This document shows, piece after piece, positions 9,414 to 18,662 of a stretch of DNA of 26,409 nucleotides; the first letter of the stretch is position 1, and every line of letters begins with the position of its first letter. Made by a program: the position numbers and the translations under genes. The DNA lies in NCBI GenBank assembly GCA_014084085.1, contig NPFB01000005.1, positions 735,391 through 761,799 of the forward strand. The letters are read 5' to 3'. The stretch comes from Hondaea fermentalgiana. Taxonomy: Eukaryota; Sar; Bigyra; Thraustochytrida; Thraustochytriidae. The notes beneath the pieces are model-generated. The model did not search any database and was not told the origin of the DNA. It saw nothing but the letters and a program-made list of their open reading frames with translations.

Positions 9414-11081
9414 TCAAGAGCTTTCTGACTTATCCTCCTCATATTGATCGCCCGGCGTTCTGAGGTACCACTTGCCATGGACGTAATCATAAGTTCCTCG
9501 CGGATCGTGCTCGTCCTCCCGGTCCGGAGGCAACCAATATTTTCGTGGCTCGCCACGCTTTGAGCGATGAGCCGTCGCCTTGGCTTCCTCGGACTCTGTT
9601 GCCACCCAGCTGGCAATATCCGAGCCAAAGCGCTCCTTGAGCTTTACTGATGCGTCGCTGCGTGATACGAACAACACTTTGTTGCGCACGCGCTCATCGA
9701 CGAGCTTGCACATGATCTTGTACAAACCACTGAATAGTGCGGGGGCGTTGAGCAAAACAATGCAATTCAAAAACTCGGGAAAGTGAGACAGCAAGTCTGC
9801 TGTATGAATCCCCGTGCGCGGATTATTGTCGCGCAAACTAAAACCGTGAAAGTCAATCACCCACACCCATTGCCGCTGCTGCGCAGAGGGTGTCAGACCT
9901 TCGCAAGACCGCTCATGAATCATTTGACGCATGGCATCGAGCATTCGTGTCAAATGCTCCATACTGCCCTCGAGGTTGAAGCGCTCGTTGGCATGAGAAA
10001 AAACTGTAAATGCCACAGGACACCCAAGTGGCGACGAGAACCCAATGGGCCGCATTGACCAGCCCCATGGGTTACGTCGAGCGGCCGCACTCTCGTAAAA
10101 CTTTCCAGCACCGTAACGATTTTCTTGGCGCCACTTGATCGTCCCACGCAGCTGCTTCTCCGCGGCGCTCGAGCTCCATTCGCGGGCAACGAGATACCTG
10201 CGACACGTTTCATACGTGGCAAAGGACTCGTCCTCGGGAACATCGCTGACCAGCGCATGAAAGGCATCTTTGAGGGTGGTATACAGATCTTCAATGGCTT
10301 TCATTTGCTCCTGGTTCAGTGGTTCATTCTCCCCGTTTCCGTCGTCCGCTAGTGTAGACTGTAGCCCTTGGCGAGGCAGCTCTCGCAGGCTTTTCGCTGC
10401 TGGTAAAACGAGATTGCCATCTCCATTTCCTGATTCTGGCATTTCTGCAGACTCTGTCTCGGGAAAGCCATCCTCTTCGACCTTTTCGCTCTTGACAAGG
10501 CCCGACGTGGTCGCCTCGCGCGCCGCTTCGAGGGGCGCGGCTGTTCGGGCCGACGGCTTCTTCGACCACATCAGGGTAGGTCGCGGAGGAATTTCAATCT
10601 CGGGCAGCGGACCTCGCCTCGACAACACGAGCAGCCAACAAAGACCAACAGCGGCGACAGAGGCTGTCCACTCGCGGTCGACGACAAGTCCAGTTGAGAC
10701 ACAAAAGACGAGGACCAGCGCGAAGCAGGTTTCGAGGACAAGCTTGCGCTGGCTCGTGGTCGCTTTGGTTGCTGCCCCTCGCAGCACCTCACGCTGGTCC
10801 TTTTCAAGCTTTGCCACGACCCTTCGCACACGTGGGGCCTCCCTCCGCTCGTTGCGCCTCGCGTCTTCTTGCCGCCGCGACTGCTCTTGGTGTTGGCACT
10901 CTGTCGAAGTCGCCGTCATGCAGGGTCGGGAAGCGCGTGTTGTCGAGGCCTGCCGGGTCTGCGACGGACCGAGGGTCGCCGACGAGGTTTGGCCTCCATC
11001 GAAGACGCGAGGCCGCGCAGGCGCAGGGGCCGCAGCGCCCTCGCGCAGCCCCTGCGCTCCGCACACGAGACGCTGACCCAT
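9414..11081 (-). CDS. CRAL-TRIO (SEC14-like) lipid-transfer protein with N-terminal membrane helices
   Basis: Complete 555-residue protein starting at the ATG at 11081. The first 110 residues are Arg/Ala-rich and disordered. Two hydrophobic helices follow (about 113-134 and 138-155), then an acidic linker. A CRAL-TRIO N-terminal helical segment lies around 262-320 (YLVAREWSSSAAEKQLRGTIKWR). The lipid-binding CRAL-TRIO fold lies around 340-495, with strands such as WVWVIDFHGFSL (405-416) and HFPEFLNCIVLLNAPALFSG (433-452), the classic gate-helix region after 'YPE'-type residues. Family members bind and move phosphatidylinositol or other hydrophobic ligands between membranes. The helical hairpin implies a membrane-tethered form, probably at the ER, but ligand and compartment are inference. 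The gene converges on the one ending at 9218 (about 195 bp apart) and lies about 330 bp downstream of the VWA8 gene on the same strand. Confidence 0.88.
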   Translation of the reverse strand: MGQRLVCGAQGLREGAAAPAPARPRVFDGGQTSSATLGPSQTRQASTTRASRPCMTATSTECQHQEQSRRQEDARRNERREAPRVRRVVAKLEKDQREVLRGAATKATTSQRKLVLETCFALVLVFCVSTGLVVDREWTASVAAVGLCWLLVLSRRGPLPEIEIPPRPTLMWSKKPSARTAAPLEAAREATTSGLVKSEKVEEDGFPETESAEMPESGNGDGNLVLPAAKSLRELPRQGLQSTLADDGNGENEPLNQEQMKAIEDLYTTLKDAFHALVSDVPEDESFATYETCRRYLVAREWSSSAAEKQLRGTIKWRQENRYGAGKFYESAAARRNPWGWSMRPIGFSSPLGCPVAFTVFSHANERFNLEGSMEHLTRMLDAMRQMIHERSCEGLTPSAQQRQWVWVIDFHGFSLRDNNPRTGIHTADLLSHFPEFLNCIVLLNAPALFSGLYKIMCKLVDERVRNKVLFVSRSDASVKLKERFGSDIASWVATESEEAKATAHRSKRGEPRKYWLPPDREDEHDPRGTYDYVHGKWYLRTPGDQYEEDKSESS

Positions 11082-11341
11082 GAAACTGGTTTGCTCTTGC
11101 GCACGCGCGGCTCAAGGCCAAAAAGTGGACACCTCGTCATCATCCCATCACCCCGATGACGAAGCAAGAACAGCGAAGAACAGCATAAAAACCAGCTGCA
11201 GACCGCTGTGCTTGGGAGCAGCGAGACAGCCCCGCAGGCTGGGAGCACGATCTAGAAAGCTGGCGCCTTTTCGAATGGTTTATGAAACAGATTATACCTG
11301 CTTTCGAGCTCGCTCCAAGGAGGAGGGACAGCAAAACGAGG

Positions 11342-11361
11342 AGTATAGTAGTATACTATAC
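11342..11361 (-). promoter_or_regulatory. TATAGTAGTA motif and 8-bp inverted repeat upstream of the CRAL-TRIO gene
   Basis: AGTATAGTAGTAT at 11342-11354 recurs exactly at 15038-15050, upstream of the VWA8 gene. Here it overlaps an inverted repeat, GTATAGTA and TACTATAC with a GTA spacer (11343-11361). It lies about 270 bp before the CRAL-TRIO ATG and 50 bp after the VWA8 stop, so it could be a promoter element of the first or a 3'-end element of the second. Confidence 0.4.
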
Positions 11362-11412
11362 CAATGCTGTAAGTATGTTTGTGAGTGGTCTTTGCGTTGA
11401 TGTTATCTAGGC

Positions 11413-14400
11413 CTAGTTCTTGTCCCGCGAAGTCCACTCCTCGGTGGCAAAAGGTGGTGCGAGATCCTCGGGGTGCGAAACCGCAATAGTATATCGAGAT
11501 GCGCTGGGGTCATTCTTGCGCGTGCGCGCAGACACGTACGGAATTCCATGCCGTTGAAACGCGCCAACAATGACGTCCATGGTCTGCGGATCAAAGGTGT
11601 CAAATCCGAGCACGTTCTCCAGCGTATTTACCAGCCCATCGGTAGGAAACGTTTCCAAATGCTTGGCTACCGCAACCGCCTCGCGTGTGCTAAAAGGGTA
11701 AACCAGGACACCATCGTCGACGAGAGAACGAAGCTCTGAAAAGGCGCCCACCAGCTTTGCCAGGATCCCACGGTCCACCGTGGGGGCATATGCCTGCAAA
11801 AGTTCCAGTTCGGAGGCTGCATCGGGGTTCGGAATGACGTGCGCAGAAAAGATGTCGCCGATCTCACGAAAGACGTGGTTTCCCAAAAAGGGAAAGCCCG
11901 GGCGATTCGCCAGGACCACCATCATAAAGTCAGCATGCAAGGGCAACAACTTTTCCGACGTGCCAAGACGCTCTGCAGCCGCGTACCGACTCTGCGAGAC
12001 GAGACGTCTGCCATCGGCCAAGAGCAACTCGCCATCCTCCACGAGCGATTTGAGCACGGAGACGACCTCAAGGGGAGCCTTGTCCACCTCGTCAACCATG
12101 AGCGCCCTTCCACGAACAGCCGCACGAACGAGCGGGGAGTCATCCCAGACGACAATGCCATCGCGCAAACTTGGCGAAAGTGTCAAGCTCCCGACCGTGG
12201 AGTCACGATGCAGCTGAATGTACTCGCGTTCCTTTTGCATGAGCTGCAAGAGACGGTCCGCAAGCTTGTTCTTACCTACGCCTTGGTTGCCGATGAGCAG
12301 CAAATGCTTGGCGTGCTCGCCCGATACGACGTCCTCGAGCATGTCGCGCAAAAGCTCGCGATGCTTGGGAATGTCAAAGAACACAGGAGCAGGGACAAGT
12401 TCAGGGAATTCGGGTGCTTTTACCGCAGCGCGAACCTCGCCAATGCAAACATAATCGTCCGAAGACTCAATAGAAATGCCCTGTCCTGGCGCGAGTTCTT
12501 CCTCCCCATGCTGATCGCTGGGAATTCCGACGCGGTCCATGAGTTCTTCGAGCGCCTTGTACTGCGAATGAGGCAAAAAGTGGCCAAGCAGCACCGTGCG
12601 CAATCGCTCGCGCATCTCTGGAAGCGCTTGCGTAGGGAAGGCGTCTGCAAATCTGCACAGTCGCATCACTTGACGCAGCGAAAGCGGGCGCACACCCATG
12701 GACGCAGCCTTGGTCACTGCCTCAGACTCTGGATCGTCCTTGGACGGTTTTTTCATCTTCGCATCAGCGTGATCGCGATCTTCAAGTAGCGCTGCAGAAA
12801 AGTCTCGCAGAAGCGCAAGAAACTCACCCGGCACGTTTTGAAGGCACGCGCGCACAATGGTTTCGTGATCAGCAGGCGACATGTGGTTCAAGTGGTGCAC
12901 GGAAAACATGGCGAGGGTATCGGCATTGAGCCAGCTCTGCGAGGCCTTGGTGCTTCCCGTTGTCGCGAGCGCCACAATGCGGAAGCGAGGATGGACGGCA
13001 ACCACCTTGGTGGCTTTGGCTTTGCCTTCTCTCTGGTCTGCATTGTTTGATGCGCCCGCAGCGCCGACAGCGCGAAGCAGCTTGCCGTCAAAGAGTTCTG
13101 CCTCACGATCGCACACGAGACGTTGGATCACCGTGAGTGTCTCAGGATCGACACGGTCGATGCCGTCGAGGATAAGCATCTCACCCCGAATCGCGGCATT
13201 CACGAGCGGACTGTATTCCCATCCCGTGTTGCCCTGGCTGTCCGTGGTCCTTCGCTGCAAAAGGTCGCGCGCACTCATGTCCTTATAAAGACTAAACAAG
13301 GTTGTCTGATAGCCAAGACGCTCGCTAAAGTGCTCTGCAAGTCGGGACTTGCCGCTTCCCGGCTCTCCGAGCAGAACAACATCGCGTCCCACGCAGTGGT
13401 CTTGCGCCATGGCACTCATGATCATTTCGTGCTCGTCAATGGCGTGGAAGGGCCTCGAGTCCAGCTCCACGCGTTTCGAGGCACCCACCGCGAGCTGAGG
13501 GCCGACATGTCCCTGGAGCTCGACAGCATGTCCCGAGGGGGACTCGAAGGCAAATGTTCCGAGAAAATTGTCGGTGTCCTTTTCTTCTTCACCAGTCGCC
13601 TTGTTTGGAACAACGTTAGCCAGCGTGTAGCGAGTGTGCTGAAAGGTTTGCGGCTGGTAGGCCATTTGCTTTTTCTGCAAAAGATCAGAAGCACGTTCTT
13701 TGAGCAGGAGCGAGCATGTCTTCCGCACCGTTTCTTGGGCCTTGGGTCCAGGTACCGTGCCGAAAAAGGGAAAGGCGCGTGCCAGCGGGGTGGCCACGGC
13801 GTCTTCTGGAAAGCTGTGGACGAGAACGGAAAGTTGCGGAAGCGTCGACTCGGGAAAATGTGGCATGCCCTGTACGACGGACTCGTCGCCCGGAGGGGCG
13901 TTCCAGGACTCCTCCATCATGCGAAGCGCGCCCGCAGCGCTGGTCAGAGCAACGAGACGTGGATGGTCGGCAGGGGCAGCTGAGACGTTGGCGTCCACGC
14001 TCGAGACGGCGTGCACAAGATCCGGCCAAACTTCGCTTCCAGAGGCGGGCTCTACAACGCGTACTTGGAAGCGGGACCGAAGGGGCGGGTCGAGCGGTTT
14101 GCCGCGAAATGGTGGCACGGGTACGCCCAGAGCGATGACGCGAAAGTCTTTGTGTGAAGGAACGATATGCTTTTGTGTGTCACTCATGGAAACTTGATCT
14201 TTGAGCTCCTCGTAGCGGGCTGGGTCCATGAGGAAGCGGCCATCCTCGAGCTGCATTTCACGATTCTCGAGCAGGTTGTTGAGCGTTGGCAAAACGTTGC
14301 GCTCGGCTTTCTCGATGCCATCAATGATGAGGAGACGCCCGTGTAGAGCAGCTCTGACAGGGGCTTGGTCTTCAAATAGTGCCGAGCCGCCGACAATCTC

Positions 14401-14796
14401 GCGGCGCTGTTTAAGATCGCTTTCGGTGGTGTCACGACTAATTGAAACGTATTCGACCTCGCGTTGGGTCAGTTCTGCGTATCGCAGCGCGAGCCAGCGT
14501 CGGGAGGGACCTGGCGTGCCCATGAGAAACATATCTTGGCCCAGCTTGTCCTTTTGCAGCATCCATCGCAGGTGACCAAGGGCTGTCTGCGAGACTGCCG
14601 CCCCAAAGTCGCGGTGGTACTGTTGAGGGACTCTGGCGAGGTCCTGCGCCGGCGCGAACTCGTGCGTCACATCGCCAATCGTTACAACGCGCGGCTCGTT
14701 TCGCGTCTCCGTGGACACGACGCGCGTCTGGTGACGGTGCGTCGCGCGCGCAACACGCGACCACTCCAAACCTCGACGCCAAAAGACAGCCCTCAT
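11413..14796 (-). CDS. VWA8: VWA8-type AAA+ protein, form lacking the C-terminal vWA domain
   Basis: Intronless 1127-residue protein starting at the ATG at 14796. The N terminus (about 1-34) is Arg-rich without acidic residues until Glu11, consistent with a mitochondrial targeting peptide. VWA8 is a mitochondrial matrix-facing protein. Three AAA modules are visible. The first has a degenerate P-loop (GTPGPSRR, 93-100), then SRDTTESDLKQRRE (120-133) and a Walker B ending in DG (159-160), which are features typical of VWA8. The second has an intact P-loop GEPGSGKS (477-484) and LILDGID (541-547). The third has GNQGVGKN (836-843), Walker B MVDE (900-903) and sensor Asn in VLANRPG (961-967). Known long VWA8 proteins continue for several hundred residues to a vWA domain with a metal site. 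Here the frame stops with TAG at 11413 and the next gene begins 330 bp further on, so that half is absent. Short VWA8 isoforms exist in animals. Confidence 0.93.
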   Translation of the reverse strand: MRAVFWRRGLEWSRVARATHRHQTRVVSTETRNEPRVVTIGDVTHEFAPAQDLARVPQQYHRDFGAAVSQTALGHLRWMLQKDKLGQDMFLMGTPGPSRRWLALRYAELTQREVEYVSISRDTTESDLKQRREIVGGSALFEDQAPVRAALHGRLLIIDGIEKAERNVLPTLNNLLENREMQLEDGRFLMDPARYEELKDQVSMSDTQKHIVPSHKDFRVIALGVPVPPFRGKPLDPPLRSRFQVRVVEPASGSEVWPDLVHAVSSVDANVSAAPADHPRLVALTSAAGALRMMEESWNAPPGDESVVQGMPHFPESTLPQLSVLVHSFPEDAVATPLARAFPFFGTVPGPKAQETVRKTCSLLLKERASDLLQKKQMAYQPQTFQHTRYTLANVVPNKATGEEEKDTDNFLGTFAFESPSGHAVELQGHVGPQLAVGASKRVELDSRPFHAIDEHEMIMSAMAQDHCVGRDVVLLGEPGSGKSRLAEHFSERLGYQTTLFSLYKDMSARDLLQRRTTDSQGNTGWEYSPLVNAAIRGEMLILDGIDRVDPETLTVIQRLVCDREAELFDGKLLRAVGAAGASNNADQREGKAKATKVVAVHPRFRIVALATTGSTKASQSWLNADTLAMFSVHHLNHMSPADHETIVRACLQNVPGEFLALLRDFSAALLEDRDHADAKMKKPSKDDPESEAVTKAASMGVRPLSLRQVMRLCRFADAFPTQALPEMRERLRTVLLGHFLPHSQYKALEELMDRVGIPSDQHGEEELAPGQGISIESSDDYVCIGEVRAAVKAPEFPELVPAPVFFDIPKHRELLRDMLEDVVSGEHAKHLLLIGNQGVGKNKLADRLLQLMQKEREYIQLHRDSTVGSLTLSPSLRDGIVVWDDSPLVRAAVRGRALMVDEVDKAPLEVVSVLKSLVEDGELLLADGRRLVSQSRYAAAERLGTSEKLLPLHADFMMVVLANRPGFPFLGNHVFREIGDIFSAHVIPNPDAASELELLQAYAPTVDRGILAKLVGAFSELRSLVDDGVLVYPFSTREAVAVAKHLETFPTDGLVNTLENVLGFDTFDPQTMDVIVGAFQRHGIPYVSARTRKNDPSASRYTIAVSHPEDLAPPFATEEWTSRDKN

Positions 14797-15037
14797 CTTC
14801 TTGACCCCTCAACGAAAGCCCTTTTGCATGAAAAAGGGGTACTGGGCAGGCCAGGGCAAGAGCGGACGAGAGCAGGACAACGGACGAGCGGTGTTTGGCG
14901 CAGCGCGGCGCTTCGATCGCGCCGTACCGAGTCGCCCCACGTCGTCACAACGCCTCGCGGCGATGATGACGCTCTGCTCCGTGCTCGATTGAATCGCCCA
15001 TCATCATCATCCTTTCCAAAGAGCGGTAGGACGGTAT

Positions 15038-15050
15038 AGTATAGTAGTAT
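15038..15050 (-). promoter_or_regulatory. AGTATAGTAGTAT motif upstream of the VWA8 gene
   Basis: Exact 13-bp match to 11342-11354, placed about 250 bp upstream of the VWA8 ATG, as the other copy is about 270 bp upstream of the CRAL-TRIO ATG. Candidate shared promoter element; function is inference. Confidence 0.4.
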
Positions 15051-15257
15051 CCAGCACAGAGTCAAGACAAGACATTGCGATCAAACTCTAAAGTGCGCTT
15101 TCATGAGCCAAGACGCCGAGAGACGGGAGACCACAGGCTTTATAGTAAGTGCGACCAGGGTCAGGCCGAGCGAAAAAGGTATCTCGAATTTCTTGTCTTG
15201 GACTCGCATGGATTGATATTGTCTTTTTTCCCTCATTGAAGTCTGGCTGACTGGCTT

Positions 15258-15299
<42 letters not shown>
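15258..15299. repeat. (CTGG)n microsatellite
   Basis: About ten tandem CTGG units with a diverged edge (CTGACTGGCTTG) on the left side. Confidence 0.95.
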
Positions 15300-15300
<1 letters not shown>

Positions 15301-16227
15301 TTGGCTCGATTATTGTGCAGACTCTCGAGCAGATTATCTCAGTTGCTTTCTGCGTTCTGCGAGACCTTTTGGCGTGCATTTATCTATTATCAGAAATGAA
15401 ATGACAGCAACACGGATGATGATCACTTCGCTCGCGAAAAGTAGAAGGCGGCTCGTAGAATGTACGCTCAAACGTCCGTGGCCATGAAACGTTCGTGGCC
15501 ATGCAGAAGAAGAAAATATTGATTTTAATTTGGGAGAGTAGCCTTACACTGCCTCGTCTTCAGCGCGACTGAAACGTCTTTCATTCGCGGCAAGTCGTCG
15601 TCTTAGAAGAAGTTTTGCTGAGTGCGGAATCATTGCCTGGAATGTAACATGAAACTCGTGGGTGGCCTCAACATTGATGTCTGGTTTGTCTCAGCGAGAT
15701 ACAGAGTCAGAAAGTCTCATCGCATTCTTCTTGAAAGTCTGCGAAGCAAATAGATCGCACGCAAAGCTCATGCATTTTTTCCTTTTTGAGGAACAAGAAT
15801 GGTCATGGTAAGGCAGCATCGTAAACTGATTCAGGAGAAAGTTCCAATGTCGTGCTCCCTTTACTTTGCTCTGCCACTTGCACACGCACGGACATCAACT
15901 TCGAAACAATTTGACCTTCTCAGTAAAAGAAGGAGAACTGCGGAGAGGTTTATTGAGCTGTCTTGGAAATGGAATCAGAGACCACGCCTGGAGAGGTGTC
16001 CTTTTGGCATGTGAAGATCTAGGACGGTCGGATCGTCGTTTGCCCCAACGTGCGTCATTCGCAAGCTTGCTTGCCACGGAGTCATGACTAGCGTTTTCCG
16101 GGTCAGGGTCTGCATCTGAATCGGCATCCTCCGCAAAGTTATGTTGTTAAAAGTAAGTCGTTTCCCAAATGCAGAGACAGAAGCGGTCTCTCTATCAGAA
16201 GCAAAAGAGGCAGAATCACTTGATATT

Positions 16228-16899
16228 TTAGAAACCATTATTGCCAGCGCCACCTCCGAATGATGAGCCAGAAGACATACTTGAGCTAATACCTCCTGCG
16301 GTTGGTGTACCCGTAACACTCATCGCGGTTGGCACCCCCGTAACGCTCGTCGCGGTTGGTGTCCCCGTAACACTCATCGCGGTTGGTATCCCCGTAACAC
16401 TCATCGCGGTTGATGTCTCCGTAGAACTCATCGCTATACCTGTCGTATGCGAAGAGTGAAAGGCAGAATGGGCGCCTGGAGCCGAGAACGGAATGTTTAC
16501 GTGCAGCTGATTGCTCCTCCAGACATGGTACAACATTACTATGAGCCAGGCACCCATTGCAACGCCCACGGCAGAAAACACTGCGACCTCGAATTGTATT
16601 CCTCCCTCTTCGTCTGTTGGTGGTTGAGTTGGGCTTTGCGTTGGATTCGGGGTCGGGCAGCAGCAGTACAATGCCTGTCCAGAAGTAGAAGAACAGAAGT
16701 TCCAGGCCGAAGACGAACATAGGCCGCACGACCTAGAGGTGTATTCCTCTGCACGCTCTTGTGATCCGAAGCAGTAACTTGTCCACTCGCAGCCTTCCGC
16801 GCACGCGTCTTGCGAAACGCTGTTGCTGCACTCAGCCTTTGTGTAGCTGAGAACGAGCGCCCCTGCGAGAGCAGCGAGGACGCGGCTTGCCCCAGCCAT
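16228..16899 (-). CDS. Small type I membrane protein with Cys-rich ectodomain, paralogue 1
   Basis: The 223-residue product begins at the ATG at 16899. The frame is open further up, but the upstream part starts with GTG and its frame is not kept in the paralogue, whereas MAGASR begins a perfect signal peptide (1-22). A Cys-rich ectodomain (24-81) has ten Cys, including C24, C33, C37, C43, C58, C61 and a CCC triplet at 79-81, with the order SVSQDACAEGCEW conserved in the paralogue. Then come a PTQSPTQPPT linker (85-95), one membrane span (about 104-123), and a cytosolic tail with a 9-residue repeat TAMSVTG(I/T/V)P (about 164-200). It ends GGISSSMSS...NNGF. I recognise no named family. The layout fits a cell-surface or wall-associated protein of stramenopile type. 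Function unknown. Confidence 0.8.
   Translation of the reverse strand: MAGASRVLAALAGALVLSYTKAECSNSVSQDACAEGCEWTSYCFGSQERAEEYTSRSCGLCSSSAWNFCSSTSGQALYCCCPTPNPTQSPTQPPTDEEGGIQFEVAVFSAVGVAMGAWLIVMLYHVWRSNQLHVNIPFSAPGAHSAFHSSHTTGIAMSSTETSTAMSVTGIPTAMSVTGTPTATSVTGVPTAMSVTGTPTAGGISSSMSSGSSFGGGAGNNGF
16299..16433 (-). repeat. 27-bp coding minisatellite, about five units
   Basis: Units of the type GTTGGTGTCCCCGTAACACT plus CATCGCG (plus-strand view) repeat about five times with a period of 27 bp. They encode the TAMSVTGxP repeats of the membrane protein tail. The paralogue keeps only degenerate traces of it. Confidence 0.9.
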
Positions 16900-17306
16900 G
16901 TTTGCCTCTAACAACACGGTCTTGCACCGACGATTCGGTTTTGGCAGGACCGTTCTGGCTCTGGGCCCAGCGAGCAAGGCAGGCACGATTTTTAGGAACC
17001 CTGTGTGTGTGTGCGCGCGCGCGCGCGCGGCCAGCTCCAGCTGCACGCATGATGCTGCCAAAAAACTTTCATTTCCATCTGACAGGGGGGGGGCTCCTCT
17101 TCGTTGATGCAGTTCGGCTCGGAACCGGGAAGACCAGCGCATGCCGAGACAACAATAGTCGTCAAGTTTAACAGATGCTGCACGCACTTCTTCGACTTGC
17201 ACGCTGACGCGACGCCAGTCCTGCCGCGTGCTGCGGACACGTCATTCGGCCGTCAGTTGCAGCTGGTCGCTGTCGCTGTCGCGGTCGTCCGGCTGAGCGA
17301 GGGAAC

Positions 17307-17312
17307 TTTATA
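17307..17312 (-). promoter_or_regulatory. TATA box of membrane-protein gene, copy 1
   Basis: TATAAA on the minus strand inside a conserved block (GGGAACTTTATACnCGGGCG in plus view) present in both duplicated units at nearly the same distance (about 410-430 bp) from the ATG. The distance implies a long leader or a 5'-leader intron. Confidence 0.5.
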
Positions 17313-17560
17313 CACGGGCGAGTTTACTTTCTTCGCCATTGCGCTACGCTTTTGGCTTTCGGCCGGGTCATAGTTTCCAAAATTCCAGCGAGCTGCTGCT
17401 GCTGCAGCTGCAGCGTGCGGGCGTCACCGAGAATCAACCCTTGAAGCAAGCGGCGTTGACGAGCGAGGGTGCGGAGAAGGCACGCGCGAGCTTGCGCTGA
17501 GATGAGCTGTCTTGGAGGGAGACCTGAGCTTCCTCTGTTGCTAAGGCCCGGCGGGAAGGG

Positions 17561-18151
17561 ATGAAATGCATACGTCTTGACAGGCGAATCGAGAGTATTG
17601 AAGGCAGGCCCTATTGCGCGCGCGCAATGGGGATTATAACAAATGCGTTCCTCCGAGGATGGATAACAAATGCGAGAAAACGATTTTTAGAATCAAGCTA
17701 CAGAGCACCTTTGCTTGCCGAAGCAATAACGAGCGAACCCCACCCAAGAATGTCATTGAAGAGAAAAAGCAGAAGAGGCCGTCATCAAAACGCAAGACCT
17801 GTTCCCAGGAAACAAGGTGATGGAAGACTTGCAGGCCTGATTCAGAATGCGTGCAAGTATAGGCCTATCTTCTTCTTATTTATACTGATTAATTGCAGCT
17901 TGCCCGCTGTAGAACGCTGTAAAACAAACGTTTCGCCTCTTGACATGTCTGCTCTGCATCGCTACAATGAGTTGCTCTTACCTGACGCGGAAACCAAGTT
18001 GGGACTTTCCACAACGGTCGTGAGAAGGATGCCTTCGGTAAAGACGAAGACGTTCGTTGCAGAGAGCGACGCGCAAGGGAACTCGACTACAATTTCGTCT
18101 GTTCTCTTGGGTCTCTGGAAAGTGTCAATAACACGCAGGTCGAAACCATAA
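17561..18151 (+). CDS. Possible 196-residue ORF spanning the end of copy 1 and the spacer
   Basis: The ATG-initiated frame runs from inside the duplicated unit into the unique spacer between units. Its first 19 residues (MKCIRLDRRIESIEGRP...) are kept in copy 2 as MECICLDGRESIEGRP, with only a 3-base indel, but there the frame stops after 42 codons (20558-20686). The later part contains a hydrophobic segment (PIFFLFILINCSLPAV). No family is recognised. The frame may be chance, and the retained start may simply reflect conserved non-coding sequence. Confidence 0.2.
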   Translation: MKCIRLDRRIESIEGRPYCARAMGIITNAFLRGWITNARKRFLESSYRAPLLAEAITSEPHPRMSLKRKSRRGRHQNARPVPRKQGDGRLAGLIQNACKYRPIFFLFILINCSLPAVERCKTNVSPLDMSALHRYNELLLPDAETKLGLSTTVVRRMPSVKTKTFVAESDAQGNSTTISSVLLGLWKVSITRRSKP

Positions 18152-18237
18152 TGAAGAATGAAGAGGTCTAGGCCAAGCTCCCCTTTTTCCAAATTATGTC
18201 GCAAAAGAAGGCTGTCGCTTTAGGAGGTTCAACCCTA
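17708..18237. other. Unique spacer between the two duplicated units
   Basis: About 530 bp with no match to the duplicated unit. Apart from the weak forward ORF listed separately, I see no gene or RNA in it. Confidence 0.55.
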
Positions 18238-18662
18238 GTTTGTCTCAGCTAGATAAAAAGCCAGAATGTCTCATCGCATTCTTCTTGAAAGTCTTCGAAG
18301 CAGGTATATCGCAACGCAAAGTCCATGCATTTTTCCTTTTTGGAGGAACAAGAATGGCAATGACAATGGTAAGGAAGTATCATAAACTGGTTCAAGAGAA
18401 AATTTTAATGCCTTACCCTTTTAAATTCGCTTTGCCGCTTGTACACGCACGGACATCACCGTCGAAACATTGACCGTCACAGAATATGAATGAGAACTGT
18501 AGAGAGGGGGCGTTGAGCTGTCTGAGAAATGGAACCAGAGACTACACCTGGAGAGTGGTGTCCTTTCGGCATGTGAAGATCGAGGACGGTTGGATCGTCG
18601 TGTGCCCCAACGTGCGTTATTCGCAACCTCGCTCGCCACGGAGCCATACATGACTAGCGTTT

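Larger units (their letters stand above)
14797..15683. other. Intergenic region upstream of the VWA8 gene
   Basis: No gene is recognised. It holds the shared TATAGTAGTA motif (15038-15050), a CTGG microsatellite (15258-15299), and a tandem pair of the word CGTGGCCATGaaACGTtCGTGG around 15476-15500. The right end abuts the duplicated unit. Confidence 0.6.
15684..17707. repeat. Segmental duplication, copy 1
   Basis: This unit matches copy 2 (18238-20730) in the same order and orientation. The match starts at GTTTGTCTCAGC, runs through a shared 3' flank, the membrane-protein gene and its TATA region, and continues into the shared block with GAGAATCAACCCTTGAAGCA (about 17430) and AGTATTGAAGGCAGGCCC (about 17593). 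It ends near the CAAGCTACAGA word at 17695-17705. Copies differ by many substitutions and small indels, so the event is not recent. Confidence 0.85.

Noticed and set aside
13123..13983. Plus-strand 286-residue ORF and similar ones inside the VWA8 gene
   Set aside because: They are antisense shadows of a well-supported AAA protein.
16299..16433. CRISPR-like array
   Set aside because: The units are contiguous 27-bp coding repeats with no spacers, in a eukaryotic gene.
16241..16729. Open frames in other frames over the 27-bp repeats
   Set aside because: A repeat period divisible by three keeps several frames open at once. The frame with signal peptide and membrane span is the real one.
16900..17202. 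N-terminal extension of membrane-protein paralogue 1
   Set aside because: It starts with GTG, and part of the matching sequence in the paralogue is read in another frame. The signal peptide begins exactly at MAGASR in both.
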